A DNA stretch of 60,000 nucleotides from Glandiceps talaboti (Eukaryota; Hemichordata; Enteropneusta; Spengelidae), in NCBI RefSeq assembly GCF_964340395.1, contig NC_135556.1, forward strand, positions 18,997,142-19,057,141, read 5' to 3'. This document shows positions 1-14,900 of the stretch, piece after piece. Made by a program: the position numbers and the translations under genes. Each line of letters begins with the position of its first letter. Position 1 is the stretch's first letter. A model generated the notes under the pieces. It searched no databases and was not told the origin of the DNA. It was given only the letters and a program-made list of their open reading frames with translations.

Positions 1-3000
1 TGGCATGGATTCTTACTTGCTGTGAACTTTGAAAAGGTGTTAACATCTTAACCATTCATGAAGGATATGTTCTCTTTAAATTGTCTTGCATGTACGCTTG
101 TCTACATATTTATTTCTTCAGAAAAAAATTGCCTCTCTTTACCCCTGTCGACTTTATAATTGCTAAAAAACTTAATCTGAAAGAATCAACATTTAGATTC
201 ACTACTAATTCCATAGAGATTTATTAGAGATAGAAGTATGTTAATAGTATACCAAGGGAATCTGATAAAAATCATTCTGTCACCTGTCGTGTCTAAACTG
301 TCTCCCCAGTTCATTAATATTATCAACTATTTCTGCTCACTAGCTGTAAATACCACTTGATAAGGACAACTGAACCTTTGGAAGCTCATCAAATGTGTCA
401 TATTCTGAAACAGAGAGGTAGTTTTCACACAATTGTTCTTCTGTGTCCCAATATCAATAATATCCAGTAAGTGTTTTTCATTCAATATTAATTGAAAGAA
501 AAAAAAAATTTAAAAAAAAAAAATTAAATTATGTTCTTGGTACACCATGATAAGTATCAAGTAGTTCTAGTTGGTTTTCCTGCTTCCTTTTACTAGATGA
601 GCACTGCTCACTCTAGAAGATTGTTTTTAGGGGAAATATTCTTAATAATAATAATCACATTTCAGTATTCCACTGAGGAATACATGTACACGTAATGTGA
701 TGTTATGATGATATCTGCACATAACATTTACTTTCTCTTTCTCTAATTGTGGACATAATTATCCTGGCTGTAAGATTTAGCCCAGAGACTTGTCTTGGTG
801 TTGTTCTGTGAGGCTCTCTAGAGCTATGGCAAGTCTGTCATCTGTGTCAGATGATAATACCTTACAAGGAGCAGAAGATTAAAAAACAAACAAACATCAT
901 CTATGCCTATCATTTAACCCATGGGTCTCTCTGCTTCTAGTTCTAACTCATCACATAATTGTACATTTTGCAAAGGAAGAGCTTCAGTAAGTAAAATCTG
1001 CCTGGATTGCCCAGTCATTTATCAGTGTTCCCAAACAAAGTTAGGGTCTACTCATGGTAATGATATGTGTATGCTAAATCTGAAGCAAAACTACCTGAAA
1101 ATATAAAAAAAAAAAAAAAAAGGTTTACCCATGTCCATACCTGCTTACTTGTGTGAGGAGTAACTGCATAATTTTATCATCCCTGGATATAAAACTACAT
1201 TGCAATATCACTCATTATGCCAACAGCCAGGCTATTCTTGTTGTGGAAAAGTGTCTTTTTTATTCAGAAAGCCATAATTACTTCATATTAGATGGCTATG
1301 ATGAAAGTACAAGTAGTTTTATGCATGTATACTATAATAAAACTGTATGACAATATTGCATACATTACACAGCATAATCTAATAACAATGTCTGTGTCAG
1401 CACACTTCCATCCACCTTTGCTATTTGCCATGTGATTTACATACAAATTACATGATTAACATGAAGTAGTGAAATTTTGTATAGAAATTTTAATGACCCA
1501 AAACTTTTTCCATGTGTTGACTTTTCCCAGTCTTACTCACATCACTGTTTGATTCTATCCCCTTCATGAAGTATTTGGCAATATGTAATATTGGTCAATC
1601 TGAAGTATTTATCAAGATAAAGTATATATATTGTGTATGATTATGTAATATTGTAAATTTCATCTCCCAAGATGTTGTAATGAGATATTTTCACTGTATG
1701 GTTGCTTGGTCTCTGCATACTTTATTTACATTTTTACATTTCATGAATCATATTTCAAGAGTAGCTGCTACATAATCATGTTTTTATATACTCACTATTC
1801 TTTAGTGAGCAATAGAGGTTTTTCCTCTGAGAAATGAAACCGGTTTCAGTTTTTGTGTGAAAAATTGAAGATATATTAAATGTGTTTTGTGACAACATAA
1901 ACATGGGGACCTATGATTGTATAATTTGTATTTATTTAATTCATGCTTTCATTTTGCGTTGACAGGAACAAATTAGTATATATTAAAGTTAAATTTCAAT
2001 TTTTCAAAATGTGCTTAGTAATGACTTGTACACCTATTTAACATGACCAAATTGCAGTTGGACATTCATTTTGTATACAGTTGTCAATGCAAGGTTGAAT
2101 ACATAGAGAGCAAAGTGTAATCCTTTGGGGGGATGCATGTACATGTATCAAAAGCAAATAGTTTGATTGCTTTTCTTCATTTTTGCATTTCTGAGATGTC
2201 TTTAGTGTGAAATGTGACTGCACCCACTGATGTAACCACTCAGAACTTGTCTGTTAGCACATTATATAAGCGGAAGCAATGCCTGGATCTTTCAGGATAA
2301 GCTGGCTTCATACTGCAAAATATTCTCTATATTTAAATTCTTCAAACTTTACCTTTCTCACTACTTGGCCTTACATGTATATTGCACATCACTACCCATG
2401 GTCAACATATTTCATTGCCTGTCCAGCTTGCTTTCTGGTAAATAGGACGAGAGATAGCCCAAAGGAACAATTTTGCTTTTTGAGCTTTCATGACACACCC
2501 TGACATTTAGTACACAATATGAGAGCAATTAGTTTGTATTTATGTGATGTATATTATTACCTTACTGGGCCTTTTCTATGAGTTTTGTGGACCAAGGTTG
2601 TACGGCAGGAGGGGCCGAAGTTATACTACCTAGGTCCTCAAATCCCATGCTGGAAATGATTATATGTATGTAGTTGCATGGAAACATCACATAATCACAA
2701 ATTGATGGTGAAACATGTTATGTACAAAATTGTAAAGATATTGAAAAAAAAAATCAAAGCCCAAATCACTAAGCTAAGAGATAGTGACAACCACTTGCTA
2801 TATTTGGGCAAAGTGTGCCAGGGGATGACAGAACTTGAAATTATTGCAAGGGTTCGATGTGCATGCTCTCCATTGAACTACATTGGAAATGATACCGGTT
2901 ATCTGATAAATTCCATGTAAGCATTGTGGGTATGTAAATTTCATATGGATCAATATAGAGTATTCATTTACCTCAGATTGTGCAATGTATTTAATCTTAG

Positions 3001-3296
3001 ACTTAAATTAGTAACGAGTTTTGTACAGCCAAGATGTATTGACTTGCTCTTTCATTGAGCATTGTTACAAACTTTCAGTAGATAATGGAGAAGAAACACA
3101 TATGCCATTACTTTACTTTAGAGGTATGATGTATGTAATACTATTTATAGATAACAAGACATATGTTGGTATCCATGACAACAGCAATGAAAGCACTAAT
3201 CATACTCAAAGTTATGCAGACTCATGATGTATAAGAGGAGATGAGAAGGATGATTGTCTGGCTATTTCAAGTATTTGTACATCTCTCTATACGTTT

Positions 3297-3430
3297 GTCT
3301 GTGTCTGTCTGCACCTCTCTGTCTGTCTGTCTGTCCATCTGTTTCTGTCTGTTTGTTTGTCTGTCTGTCTGTCTGTCTTTCTGTTTATCTTTCCATCCAT
3401 CCATCCAGCTACATGTATCCATCCATCAGT
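3297..3430. repeat. TCTG and CATC microsatellites
   Basis: Interrupted TCTG repeats (3297-3378) then ATCC repeats (3391-3430). Confidence 0.85.
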
Positions 3431-4164
3431 CAAAGTTTGTTTTAACGATAGAAAATAAGCTCAGTGCAAAGAGTTGATAGTGTGTACAATGTTTGATATT
3501 GTTTGAATTCAAGGGTCCTTTTCTGTGATAGCAGATATGAGATTATGTATATTAAATGCAGTTTCTTAAAAACAATCACTTTTAATGAGACCTGAATGTA
3601 TGAATTTATCAAAGGTTGATTCTTCTGAAACATTTGTTTATACTGTTATTGAAGTTTATTCATCATACTGATAAGATACCGGTCCTAATTTTTGTGCTCA
3701 TAACGCATTGTATCCTATAAACTCCTTGCATTTGAATAGTTTGGTCACAGCTGTAAAGTTTACAAGTGCAACATAAATTTTATTGTTTTATGTTGTCAGG
3801 ACTGTACACTAATTAAGATGTTAAGATAATAGGTTTATTATTATTTGTATAATATGTATGTTATGTTTTCTTTAATTGTTTGCAATGAAATTTTCTATGC
3901 AATAACAGGTGTTGAATTTGTTTCATCTGCATTTCAGATGAAGGGAAGTGAAACCCTCTTTGATCATTGTGTTATTGATTACATAGTCCTCTGCTGTCTA
4001 ATTTTGTATCTAATAATTCAAACTCATTAATCATTTTACTTGAACTTTCAACCCAAAAGATCTGTTATTGTCTACTTGCATGATATATGGACTACTAGTT
4101 AGTAACATATTGGATTCTTTACAATTACATTGTAAAAAACATACAACCTGAAACAAAGACATTG

Positions 4165-4480
4165 TTTGGCTCAACAAAAATGTAAATAACACCACTACAT
4201 TTTATCAAGTCTGGCTTAACAAAAAAATTGTCAATACTGCTACACTTTATCTACTGGCGCAAGGAATATCTTACCAAAAAAGATACTTGTCGAGCAAGAT
4301 GGCAAAATGTAGTAATGTTTATAGTAACTTGATATTCGTCAAGCCAGGTAGTAAAATGTAACACATTTGGTAAGATTTTTTTTCCGCCAGGTAAAACGTA
4401 GAGTGAAGTAATACTATACAGTAAGATTTTTGTCAAGCCAGGGGATAATGTGAACAGTAAGATGTTTGTCAAGCAGACTT
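4165..4480. repeat. Inverted array of diverged, roughly 50-base units
   Basis: In the right half the block TTGTCAAGC, often preceded by CAGTAAGAT, recurs about every 50 to 60 bases; in the left half the same motif appears inverted as GGCTTAACAAAAA. The whole could fold as one long imperfect hairpin. Confidence 0.5.
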
Positions 4481-5140
4481 CTTGATTTGATTGTAATTTG
4501 ATGCTTTGCTTTGCGTGAATACAGATAGTCTTCTCCAGGAATAGTGTCAGTGGTGTAGTGTATCTGGACAGGCGGCAAATCCTTGTGCATTTGTATGTTA
4601 GTTAGTCCAATGATACAATAAATTCATTAATACTGGAAAGTGTTGAAGTGAAAAATTTCCGTCTACATGTAAATATGTAGAAATAGCTTATAAGTTACAT
4701 TGACTATAATGAAATTCACATCATTTGTAGACATGATGAGTGCTATGAGACAAATATACATAATACGATATCATCACAGTATGAGTATGCCTTCAGGAAT
4801 GGCTATTAACTTGCATAGAATCCTGTTGTACTAGATACAGGAAAATCCCTGCATAATTGCTTACACTGTAGTCAAGAGTTTAGAATCCAGGTCAAGTATG
4901 AAGTCGAGTGGAGGGGTTATCCATTGATATGCTATCCTTCAAGTTTAGATGTCTTTCTTAGCTCTATTGTACTAAAAGATCCATGTTGTTTCCACCTTAC
5001 ATGTATGGAAGTTGTAACTACTCACTTCAGCCATGCAGCTTAATGTGAATGTGTACTCACTGGAAACTACGATAGATCTGTCACGTACTCTAATAATATA
5101 AAATTGGATCAAAATCTCTCATACCCACACTTATTCACAC

Positions 5141-5167
5141 ATACACACACACACACACACACGCACG

Positions 5168-5219
<52 letters not shown>

Positions 5220-5234
5220 TATATATACACATAC
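5141..5234. repeat. CA microsatellite with GCAC interruption
   Basis: About 90 bases of CA, broken by CGCACGCACG. Confidence 0.95.
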
Positions 5235-5248
5235 ACTGCATGAAAGGG

Positions 5249-5360
5249 TGACGTTTCTGGTTCTGTGTACATGGCAGTCACACGACAGAATTGCCGAAAA
5301 TCTGGAAATGTCGCATTTCTGTTGTGTGACCGTCATGTATATGAAATCGGAAATGCCAAT
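5249..5360. repeat. Fold-back, about 110 bases
   Basis: CATGGCAGTCACACGACAGAA pairs with the complement of TTCTGTTGTGTGACCGTCATG (19 of 21). Weaker pairing extends to both ends. It follows directly after the CA microsatellite. Confidence 0.6.
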
Positions 5361-7512
5361 TTTCATGCAGCGATGCCCTCCCCAACCCTGATGAAACTTC
5401 ATGTTTCAAAAGAAGAAAAGCAACTTTGTGACATTTCTACTAGTAACAATGCTAACGTCATCCACAGTTTGAGAAATTCCAACATCAGTGACCATATTTT
5501 GTGTGATTTAATGTGATATATGTGTTTTAGATGCAAATTTAGAATTATTTGAAATTAGAACAATTTTATATGGTCAGTATCTTCAAGTGGCCAACAATTT
5601 TAATCACAACAAAGTAATATATGCTGATATCAACTAATATTGTCGGGGAACACAAATTGTTGTAGTGAGAAATGAACAGGATTACAATTCCTATGTGCAT
5701 GTATAAATAGATAATGGACATATATATATAAAAGTGAACGGAAAAGTGACACTAAGCTTCAATTTATGGAAAGGAAACATCATATCCTGATGTACACACT
5801 CTGTATGTTCTCCAAGGAATGGTAGCAAGACATCAAAGGAGTGTGTTATCAGTAGAAAATGAGTTTATCATTTGCTTATAGTGCCATGATTACCTGTCTT
5901 GTGACAGAGCCCTTGCTTACAGATAAGATTGCTATTGAAGGAGGTGCCACTGCATTGACAGGTGACTCCATTAGTACGGAAAATTTCAATTAAAGTTCTC
6001 CTGTTCCATTTATATGTGTTTTGGCATACTTACATGTAACTCTACATTGATGTATTTTCTATAGGCAAGGGCAAAAGGGTATGGCTGGTTTTCTTATCAG
6101 TATTTCATGTCTCATATTAAATTTGTCCCATTCTCACTCACAGATATCAAGCGAGACAGGATCTTTGCATGTTTTAAAATAAAAGTAAAGAAATCAGGGT
6201 TTGATTACTGAGTATATTAAAGTTTTAAAATGTGCACAGAAGATGAAGTGAAAGTGAGTAGGTGACATGAAGACATGAATGTGTAGTTTCTTGTCCTGAT
6301 TAATTCTGAAAAAAGTTTCAGCTTTATGAGATAGCAAATACTTCTGTGTAACCTCCCTACCCACACCCACATACACAACCAAATAAAGAAAGAAGATAAA
6401 AACATCCACCAAAAGTGTGAGTTTTCTATGGACTGAGGCATTGTAAATGACAACAGAAAATGTTGTGACAAGTTCCCCACACCCTTCATATAGACTACAA
6501 GGTTACATGTACAATGTATTTCTGATGTAATTCTTAAAAAAATAAGTGACGATCACTTAGCCTCAAAATCTTTGTGGAGGAATCTAACATGTACCGTACA
6601 TTTATGATTATAATATCAAAGTTAGAACACAGATGTTGAATTATACTGTACATTGTACTTGCTTTGCGCTAGAGTACCACTGACATTTTTATTTATTTTA
6701 TTTTATTTAGTTTTTTGTTTGTTTGTTTGTGGAGTAACGTATATAGAGAAGGCAAAGTTTGCAATGGCCCAAAATCTGATAAATTTATGTGCACCTCAGT
6801 CTCAGGTTGTGAGTTATTCAAATTTTTATGAAAAAATTGTTATCAGAAATTCAAACCACTGTGGACACATGTCTTGTATGATATTTGCCTGACTATCTGT
6901 TTTCATCTCTGAATTATTTTTGTGAACCAGTAATATATTATTTGCATTCTAAAATGTGCAATGATGTGATATGTGCTGTAAATAATTTAGTGTCTACACC
7001 AGAAAATTACTGTGGCAGGTAGTTTTATAGATGGTATAATGACACCATAAATTGATGTACATACATTAGACGAAGTAATCAAGGTTATTTTCTCTCATAA
7101 TCCACTACATTAAGCTTTAAACAACCTCATACATGGATGCCATGGTCATTACACATCAGCTTTGTCGTTAATGAGTTGACTTGCTTCACAAACAAATCTA
7201 TCAAGCCATCCGTATCACGTTGACAATCTAGACAGCTGTCTCTCAAGCCAGTTGATCATGTCCATGTCATAGCCCATGAAATGTCATGTCATGTCATGTG
7301 ATAGAAAGGAGGATTCACAGGGCAATTGGTCAGTAAATAAATTTTCTGGTGAAGTTTTTGTAACTGAATGGAATGAATCTGGTTCAGATTATGATATTTT
7401 ATTTCACAAATCGTGGTACAGTGTATGTCTGTCTGTCTGTTGGCCTGTCTGTACATGTATGATGTATGTGTTTATATGTGTATACGTACCTGTCTATGTA
7501 TATGAATGTGAG

Positions 7513-7681
7513 TGTATGTGTGTATGTATGTATGTATGTATGTATGTATGTATGTATGTATGTATGTATGTATGTATGTATGTATGTATGTATGTATGTA
7601 TGTATGTATGTATGTATGTATATATGTGTGTATGTATGTATGTATGTATGTATGTATGTATGTATGTATGTATGTATGTAC
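7513..7681. repeat. GTAT microsatellite
   Basis: About 40 tetranucleotide units with one short interruption at 7621. The apparent Met-Tyr-Val-Cys and Tyr-Ile-His-Thr proteins across it are by-products. Confidence 0.97.
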
Positions 7682-8025
7682 GTGTAGATAAAGAGAGATA
7701 TTTAATGGCTTGATATCCATAATTCATCAATTTTCAGAATGATAAAACATAGAGATTTTATATAAATTGTATTGATTATGCAAATATACTCACTCAATCA
7801 AAATTCTAATCATGGATTGCTGTAATCTATGAGATCCTCCTGAGTATACATTGTAACCTCTAGGGAATTGGATTACAAGTCTTGAATCAACATTATAATG
7901 TGTACATGGGAATTGAGAATTTTTTGTCAGCGAGGACATTTTTGACATGATGAAAGATAGTCTCGGCTAACTTTTTTTATAGGATGAGTTCTGTTCCTTT
8001 AGACTTATTACTAGGATGTGTCTTT

Positions 8026-8290
8026 CAATACAATAGGGAACTTGCAATCCAAACTGAGCATGCTCAGATGCAAAGGACTATGGGATTATCTGTGGTTATC
8101 GTAATACCTAATCAGGAGTTACTAGTAAAATAAACCTCACACAATGGTTAGGGCAACTATGAATTGATCATTTGTGGTTAAAAACAATCTAACATTATTG
8201 TTTACAATACGGTTTGATTAGTATTTATAATCACATTTCCCATGATGCAGTATTCAACATGGCGGGTTTGCAAGTTCCCTATTTCAATTC
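8026..8290. mobile_element. Inverted-repeat element, about 265 bases
   Basis: CAATAGGGAACTTGCAA at the left is mirrored by TTGCAAGTTCCCTATTTCAA at the right. Inner parts (CTATGGGATTATC and GATTATAAATACTAATCA when inverted) also pair, more weakly. Confidence 0.6.
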
Positions 8291-9049
8291 ATGATGCCAC
8301 TGTAATTTTTTTTTATTGTTTTTTAAGTAAAAAAAGCTACATGTTTATCCCAAAAAAAAGGAATTGTTTCTGGTCAGGACATGTAGTCTAAAATGGTGCT
8401 GTTGTTGACACTGTTTTACTCCTTTAAAAGGAATTGATCAGTTGCCTTTATATCAAGAAAGGGAGGGAGGGGGGGGGGGGGAATTGAAAACATAAAAGAA
8501 AAAAACTTGCATGTTTTATACTAGTATCAGAGAAGAAAGAAAAAATGAAATGAATGCATAAACATGCAGATTATACAGTAATTCCTCAAATAATGGAAAC
8601 AAAAAAGGAACAATATGGAGAAGGTAATGATATTTATTGACTTACGGTGCAGCTCAGCTGTGAAAGACTGTATCTATGGAATAAGAATAGAATACCTCAA
8701 CTTAACAATGAGATCTAGTTGTGTTTATTAAATATGCATTTTAGTACAGATATTTGCATTCACTAGAGTGACAGGTTTTCTTTTCATTCCAGTTTTCATG
8801 ACAAGTTCTTTCAGTGTTGTCTTTCATCCAGTGTTACATTTTTATTAGTCCATTAGAATTACTGTCAACATTGCCATAGTAACAGTTTCAAAATAACCTT
8901 CACTGAATGTCCAAACCTCCAATTACTGGTCTGTAATTAGCCTTGTTAAAAACTAGAAACTGTCACATGATTCTATCGTATTGTGTGCTTTTAAGTAACA
9001 GGTGTCACTCACTGGTATGTCCTCATGCCTTTAGGGTTTAATGACACTG

Positions 9050-9403
9050 GGTGTTATCAGTGTGTGGGAATGTGTCTGCCTCCTAGAGGAGGTAGGGGTG
9101 TGTTAGTGTGCAGGAATGGTCTGCCTACCTCGGTGGGGGGTAGGACTGTCAGTGTACAGGAATGTATCTATCAACCTACATGAAGTAGGGATGTGTCAGT
9201 GGGCAAGAATGTGTCTGCCTACATACATGTAGATTGAAGTAAGGGTTGTGTTAGTGTGCAGGAATATACATATACAAATGCATGTATGTGTCTCCCTGTA
9301 TGATGGTAGGGTAGGAGGGGTGGCAGTATGCAGGACTGTGTCTGCCTACCTAGATGGAGGTAGGAGTATGTCATTGTGTGGAAATGTGTCTGTCAATCTA
9401 AAT

Positions 9404-9475
<72 letters not shown>

Positions 9476-9478
9476 AAC
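9050..9478. repeat. Degenerate minisatellite passing into a GT microsatellite
   Basis: About seven copies of a 50 to 60-base unit with CAGGAATGTGTCTGCCTACC and GAGGTAGG. The last unit runs into the pure GT tract at 9404-9474, as if the microsatellite grew from a GTGTG inside a unit. Confidence 0.65.
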
Positions 9479-10843
9479 CTGAGAAGATGAGGTACATGTA
9501 GCTAGGGCTTAGGAGGAGCTAGAATGTGAGTGTGTTATGTCACAATTAAGTGAAAGTACATGTTTAGTATTCAGGAGGCAGGCATACATAGATATGTCTC
9601 CATATCTTTGGGATTAGAGATACTGAATCTGTAAATCTGTCTGTAACTGGAGGAAGTGAAATGTCTGATTATGTTTTAAAGTGTTGATATGCAGAGAACC
9701 GGCTTATTCTGTGGTAATTAATTATTCCTGTACATACATGTAACCTTCCAATATGTGACAAGAAAAAATAATATTGTCTTAGAGTTAGAAGAACATGGTG
9801 TGTCATTTTTCGACAATTAATATTAGTGCTGAAATATGTTGTTACAGTAGTGCACCACACCTATATAGCTTAGTCTTGAGTCTAAGCCATATCACTGAAA
9901 ACCATTACACAAATTATTCTGCACAGTAAATGGTCCATATCGATTTGACAGGCATATGTGGACAAAGATAAGGTGACCCTCCCAAGGTTCCTGTCTCCTT
10001 CAGGCTACATTACTGTGTAATGTATATAAAGTAGAAGTACATCAGAGATAAGAATAATGTACGTTCACAATTTCAAGAGCGTTTTGTTCTTCAAAATATG
10101 TGTGAAGTATTAAAGTATTACTGTAGAAATGGAACAACATCCACAGATACATAGCCATATGATTTTATTAACATATGTTGCCTCACAAAATGAAATGTAT
10201 CCCCTGCCTCAAAGTTAATGCCCTTTACTTATGCAAATTAATTATTAGTATGCATATCATGTTCACCATACATAATTTACACTATGCTGGTAATCCTAAT
10301 ACTAGTAATAGATGTCTAGTAATCTGTTTATGGTCGGTGGAAAAAAATCATCGGAAATAAAATTAAATGGATATAGAACCTAAATATGTCAAAGATGAAA
10401 ATATGGAAAATTTTATGAATCCACAATATGCAGTCACACATTTTATGTGAAATCATTATATTAATGAAAATCAATATGCCAGAGTTATAACTTTTCACCT
10501 ACAAAACCCACTGTTATAAATCAAATGTATTTTGTATAGTTATTGTTGATTTTAGGATTACTTTCCAGACTTAGAACAAATAATAGTCTATATTTTATAC
10601 CATGACTATTTGTCTTTCATCAGCAAACCAATCATTAGATGTCATAGTAACAAATATTCATTTTCATTCTCATAATCCTTACTTCTGGTATGAGCAAAGA
10701 ATGACAAATCACCAAATATAATCCAGGTAAAAAAAAAAGTATCATTTGTTTTGATTATCGAAAGTAGTAAGGTAATAACCCCTGTTTTGAGTGAGGAATA
10801 ACATATTTTTATTAACATTCTGTTTTTCTGTCTTATTTTTCAG

Positions 10844-11921
10844 TGGAGATGGAAGATCTATATGCCTTCCATTACAATGCACCAAATTTACAAATCACCA
10901 AGTCAGTAGGCTGGAACTTGTTTGATGTAGAAACAGATTTCAGCCGCATGGAGCTACCCAATGACAACTGGTGTTTGACCCTTGTCAACAAAGACTATGA
11001 TGTAAGTACTATAATTATAGCATCATCCAACTTTCTTGGAAATCTGTTTTTATTGAAACAAATTGCTTACAAGTATCATTTGTTCTCATTTACATGTAGG
11101 GGAAGTATTAAAATTGGAATTCTCTTGAATATGAGGGTATTTATAGCAATAGTTTGAAGTCACGCTTCATATTTGTAATCATATAAAATGTCTTCATTAT
11201 CATCATTATCGCAGTCAGTAATAGCCCTGCATACTTTTTAATTTGATGCAGGCTCTCTTTTCTACCTTGTTAAATATCATATTCCAGGAAGGAGCATATT
11301 GTAGATATTTCCTTTGGAATGGCATTAATAAAATGTGTATTATATCTAATTATGTTAAAAACTCAAATTACAATATATACCTGATATTATCCATGTGTAT
11401 AAAATAGAGTATGTTGCCTTCCGACTGACCAAATCATTGTGAATTATTACCCCTAAATGGGTACAGACTGGGGGGTGGGGGTGGGGGTGGGGGGTTGTTA
11501 TAGGAATGACCCTTGTCCATCTATGTGTGCATATGTGTCTGTTTCTGTCTGTATCTATGTGTCTATGTCTGTGTATGAGTATATGTATGTGTGTACATGC
11601 ATCCATCGATCTGTGGCCAGCCATTATAATCTCTCTAACACCCATGACTCAATTTCAATCAAACTTGGCAAAAATGTCAAACACTGTTGCCTGTCACTTA
11701 ATTGTATGACCTGCAAAGTTTTTTGGTAAGGTCCCCATTCAATTTGTCTACACAAATCTTATAAGGAGTAACCTTTTTTATAAGATTATATATACAAATA
11801 CTTCAGACATCAATTACAGCACAATGCATGTGTGTGTGTGTGTGTGTGTGGGGGGGGGGGGGGTTTAATGTCTTCAAACGCAAAAGACTGTGACTAGAGA
11901 TGCTATGTTGTGCATTGTCTT

Positions 11922-11995
<74 letters not shown>

Positions 11996-14900
11996 ACTGA
12001 CATATTTTTACTCAGACATTATTGTAGAGTTCAGAATTAGTTGACAAATTACTATTCATAGAGAAACTAATCAGAAGAAATCTTATCGAATCAAAATTGT
12101 AATAAATGTAAAAAGCCAACCTTTTAACAAAATTTTCATTAATCTTACAAATGATTGCACTATCTGTACTCATATTTGATAAAGAATACTTGACAGATTG
12201 ACAGATTTTAATTAAAAAAAAGACATTGTAATGCTACAATAACGTGTTTCTTATTTAATTCCGTTCATCTGTCATTTTAAGCGTAATCATTTATCAAATG
12301 GGGGATTATTGGTTGTCAGAGATCACAGCATAGTGCAGTGTCATATCATTACTGAGATTGTATAATTAAAAGTCTGTCTCTGAAAATGTGCCCCTAAAAC
12401 ACTTTCACTTTCTGATGATTACATTTGACATGAAATACAACTCGGAAATATACTGTTTATAAGTTTCTACTTTGTTCAGGAAAGCTCCAACCCATTTGCA
12501 GTAAAATTCAAGATGAAAATAAGTCAGAGGTCACCATACCAATGTTTTGGGTCAACATGGGATATCGAAATTACGTTATTTTAAAATCCAATATGGCCGG
12601 CCACCGAATACCACGTTTTACACTGTAATGGAAAATAAAAGGTTGTTGATTTCCTTGAAAACAAGATGGTGGACCCCAAATAAGCAAACTTCCATATGGC
12701 AGAGTTTGGAGATATTTTAAGAAGTTTGACTATAAGTGAAATTGGTCTCCAAGGTGCATGCTACCTAGTAATGACAAAGTTATTATGTCTTTTAACGATA
12801 TTTTAAGTAGTACACTAAAATGTCAGCTTTGTCGTGATTGTGAAAGACTTGTGTCTCTGCTACTATTAGTTATATTTAGTGATTCTGTACAAAATGAAGA
12901 CTAAAGACCAAGATACACTAACTAATTCATTGAGCAACACACTAAGCAATTTGTCGCATACAAGTACAATGAATTGCTCCCTGAATACTTATAATCACAG
13001 GGGTTTGCGAAGTCACCAGGTACATCACAAGGATCCATTATGGGGTTTTCAGCAGTTCAATACAAGGTGCTTCTCATATTGCCCTGTGAATTGGCCTGTG
13101 TAAGCCCTCGGTCATAGTTGCTAACCTCATGGCATGCCACCGATTGCTCACCTGTATATCTTGGCCTTGAGTAAAGAAGAAAATGTTTACATAGATGTTC
13201 AAAGTTCATTTTATGAACTTTGAAAATTTCAGCTGATGAATCATGCATACACACAATTTTATTATATTATTATTATATTTATTTATTTGGATTTGGAGTT
13301 TGTAAACAATGACTTTGAAATTTCCCTCATGGTGACAAATATTTGTGCTTTGTGCATTTTTTTTATTTCTATGCTTTCAAAGTGTAGAACAAGGAATGAC
13401 CAGGGTGTCACTTGTCATGCAGGAAAGATGACTTTTTTTGTACATATACATACATCGATGAAGTGTCAGGATATTGCAGCATTGGAGGCAATGTCCAAGG
13501 CAGTTCCTGTGTAAAGTACTGGTAATTAAGAAGAGAGACAGGTGCTTCCATTAATGGTATAAACTGTAAAACCTATAAGATATCTTCCTGTAGACTAATT
13601 AAGACTGAGACAGGTGCAATCATTAATTAATATAAATTCTAAAAACCTATCAGGGGCATATTAAGTGGAAGACGGAAGAAATACATGTACCTGTACCTGT
13701 AACAAAGGTATGCTACCCTACCTAAATATAGTTTTTAACTCCACCCACCACCCCCACCCCAACTTTTGGGGTGTATAATTTGAGCTAGATATCGAAGTGA
13801 TCATTATTATTAAAGCATAGGTACTGTGATAAGATAAGTTACAATGGCATGAAAACGTCATTTCAAAATATTAGGTGCAGTAAACTGTAAAATTGTACTC
13901 ATTTGCAGGCTTTAGTCATAAACTGTTCAGAGGACACATAAATATACACACAGGAAAATTGTTGAAATAAACCTGTACCATTACCATAGTCAGTATGAAA
14001 GTAATTTGCTTTTAGATGATGCAATTTTGTTTTCTTCTACATTACAATTTACACAAATTGCACTTACACAAGTTGCAGTAATGATGAATGGTTGTGAATA
14101 CTTCTGGGTATATGTAATTCGTATTGGTAGCCAACCGTGAAATATGCGTATACAGAAAAATCATGCTGAATGTAAGGAGTGTGTTCTCAAGGGAATGTAG
14201 TGATATGTTCCTGTATATCCACTTGTATTTAGAAGTTATATATTACGATGCAGAATGAGATTTTTGAGTTCAAATAAACATGACATACTGACATGCAGAA
14301 CGAAAAGTGACATATGATATTGATGATATTCTGTGTAAGGCATTAGATACTGATGCCTTGTATGGATTTGTTGACAATATTACTACTCAGTAAAGTCTGT
14401 TGAGGGAAAAGTAGAAATTTGTATGTAATGTTAGTTGTTACACCATTACATCTCTAGAGGATCTAGGCCATATGTAGCTTGCTGATAGGTTTCCTGTGTT
14501 ATCAAAAATGACATGCTTTGTTGAATTTCCTGAAAATAATGTTGCAAGGTCTGTTGACAATTGCCATGATTGTAGCCTCATAGTTGCTAGTACTAATTAC
14601 AAATCATGATATTCAGTGAAACAGTAGTGAAGAATCTACTTGTCCAGTGGGCAACCTTCAAAGTGATTACAATACTGAAATACTGGTTAAAATCCGTTTT
14701 GATACAGCTATGGAATGTGTAGATTTTTGGCTTCAGTTCCTGCTTCAGATTTTGGTACATGACGTGTTGTTCTTCAGGCCTTAGTCTTTCCTGATATCAA
14801 TTTAGGACGTTGATGATGTGGTAGGAATCTTCAAGGGGTTGATGGATTTGGGTTCAGGTAGCCCTGGTAAAGTTGAGTTGTGTGGATTGTATGTAGAATG

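Larger units (their letters stand above)
1..10843. other. Region without a recognised exon, 5' of or inside the MTMR gene
   Basis: No exon could be recognised here on either strand. The PH-GRAM half of the myotubularin protein (about 120 residues, expected just before the exon at 10844) should lie here or further upstream; I looked for an E-T-W-like codon string typical of that domain and did not find one. The stretch holds a TCTG/CATC microsatellite near 3300, an inverted tandem array at 4165-4480, a CA tract and fold-back near 5.2 kb, a GTAT tract near 7.5 kb, a fold-back at 8026-8290 and a GT tract near 9.4 kb, described separately. The remaining open frames are short and show no family resemblance. 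Confidence 0.5.

Noticed and set aside
921-1106. 61-codon frame with several Cys
   Set aside because: Cys spacing fits no zinc-finger family I know, and borders are not splice-like.
7276-7730. 145-codon and antisense frames rich in Met-Tyr-Val-Cys or Tyr-Ile-His-Thr
   Set aside because: Translation of a GTAT microsatellite.
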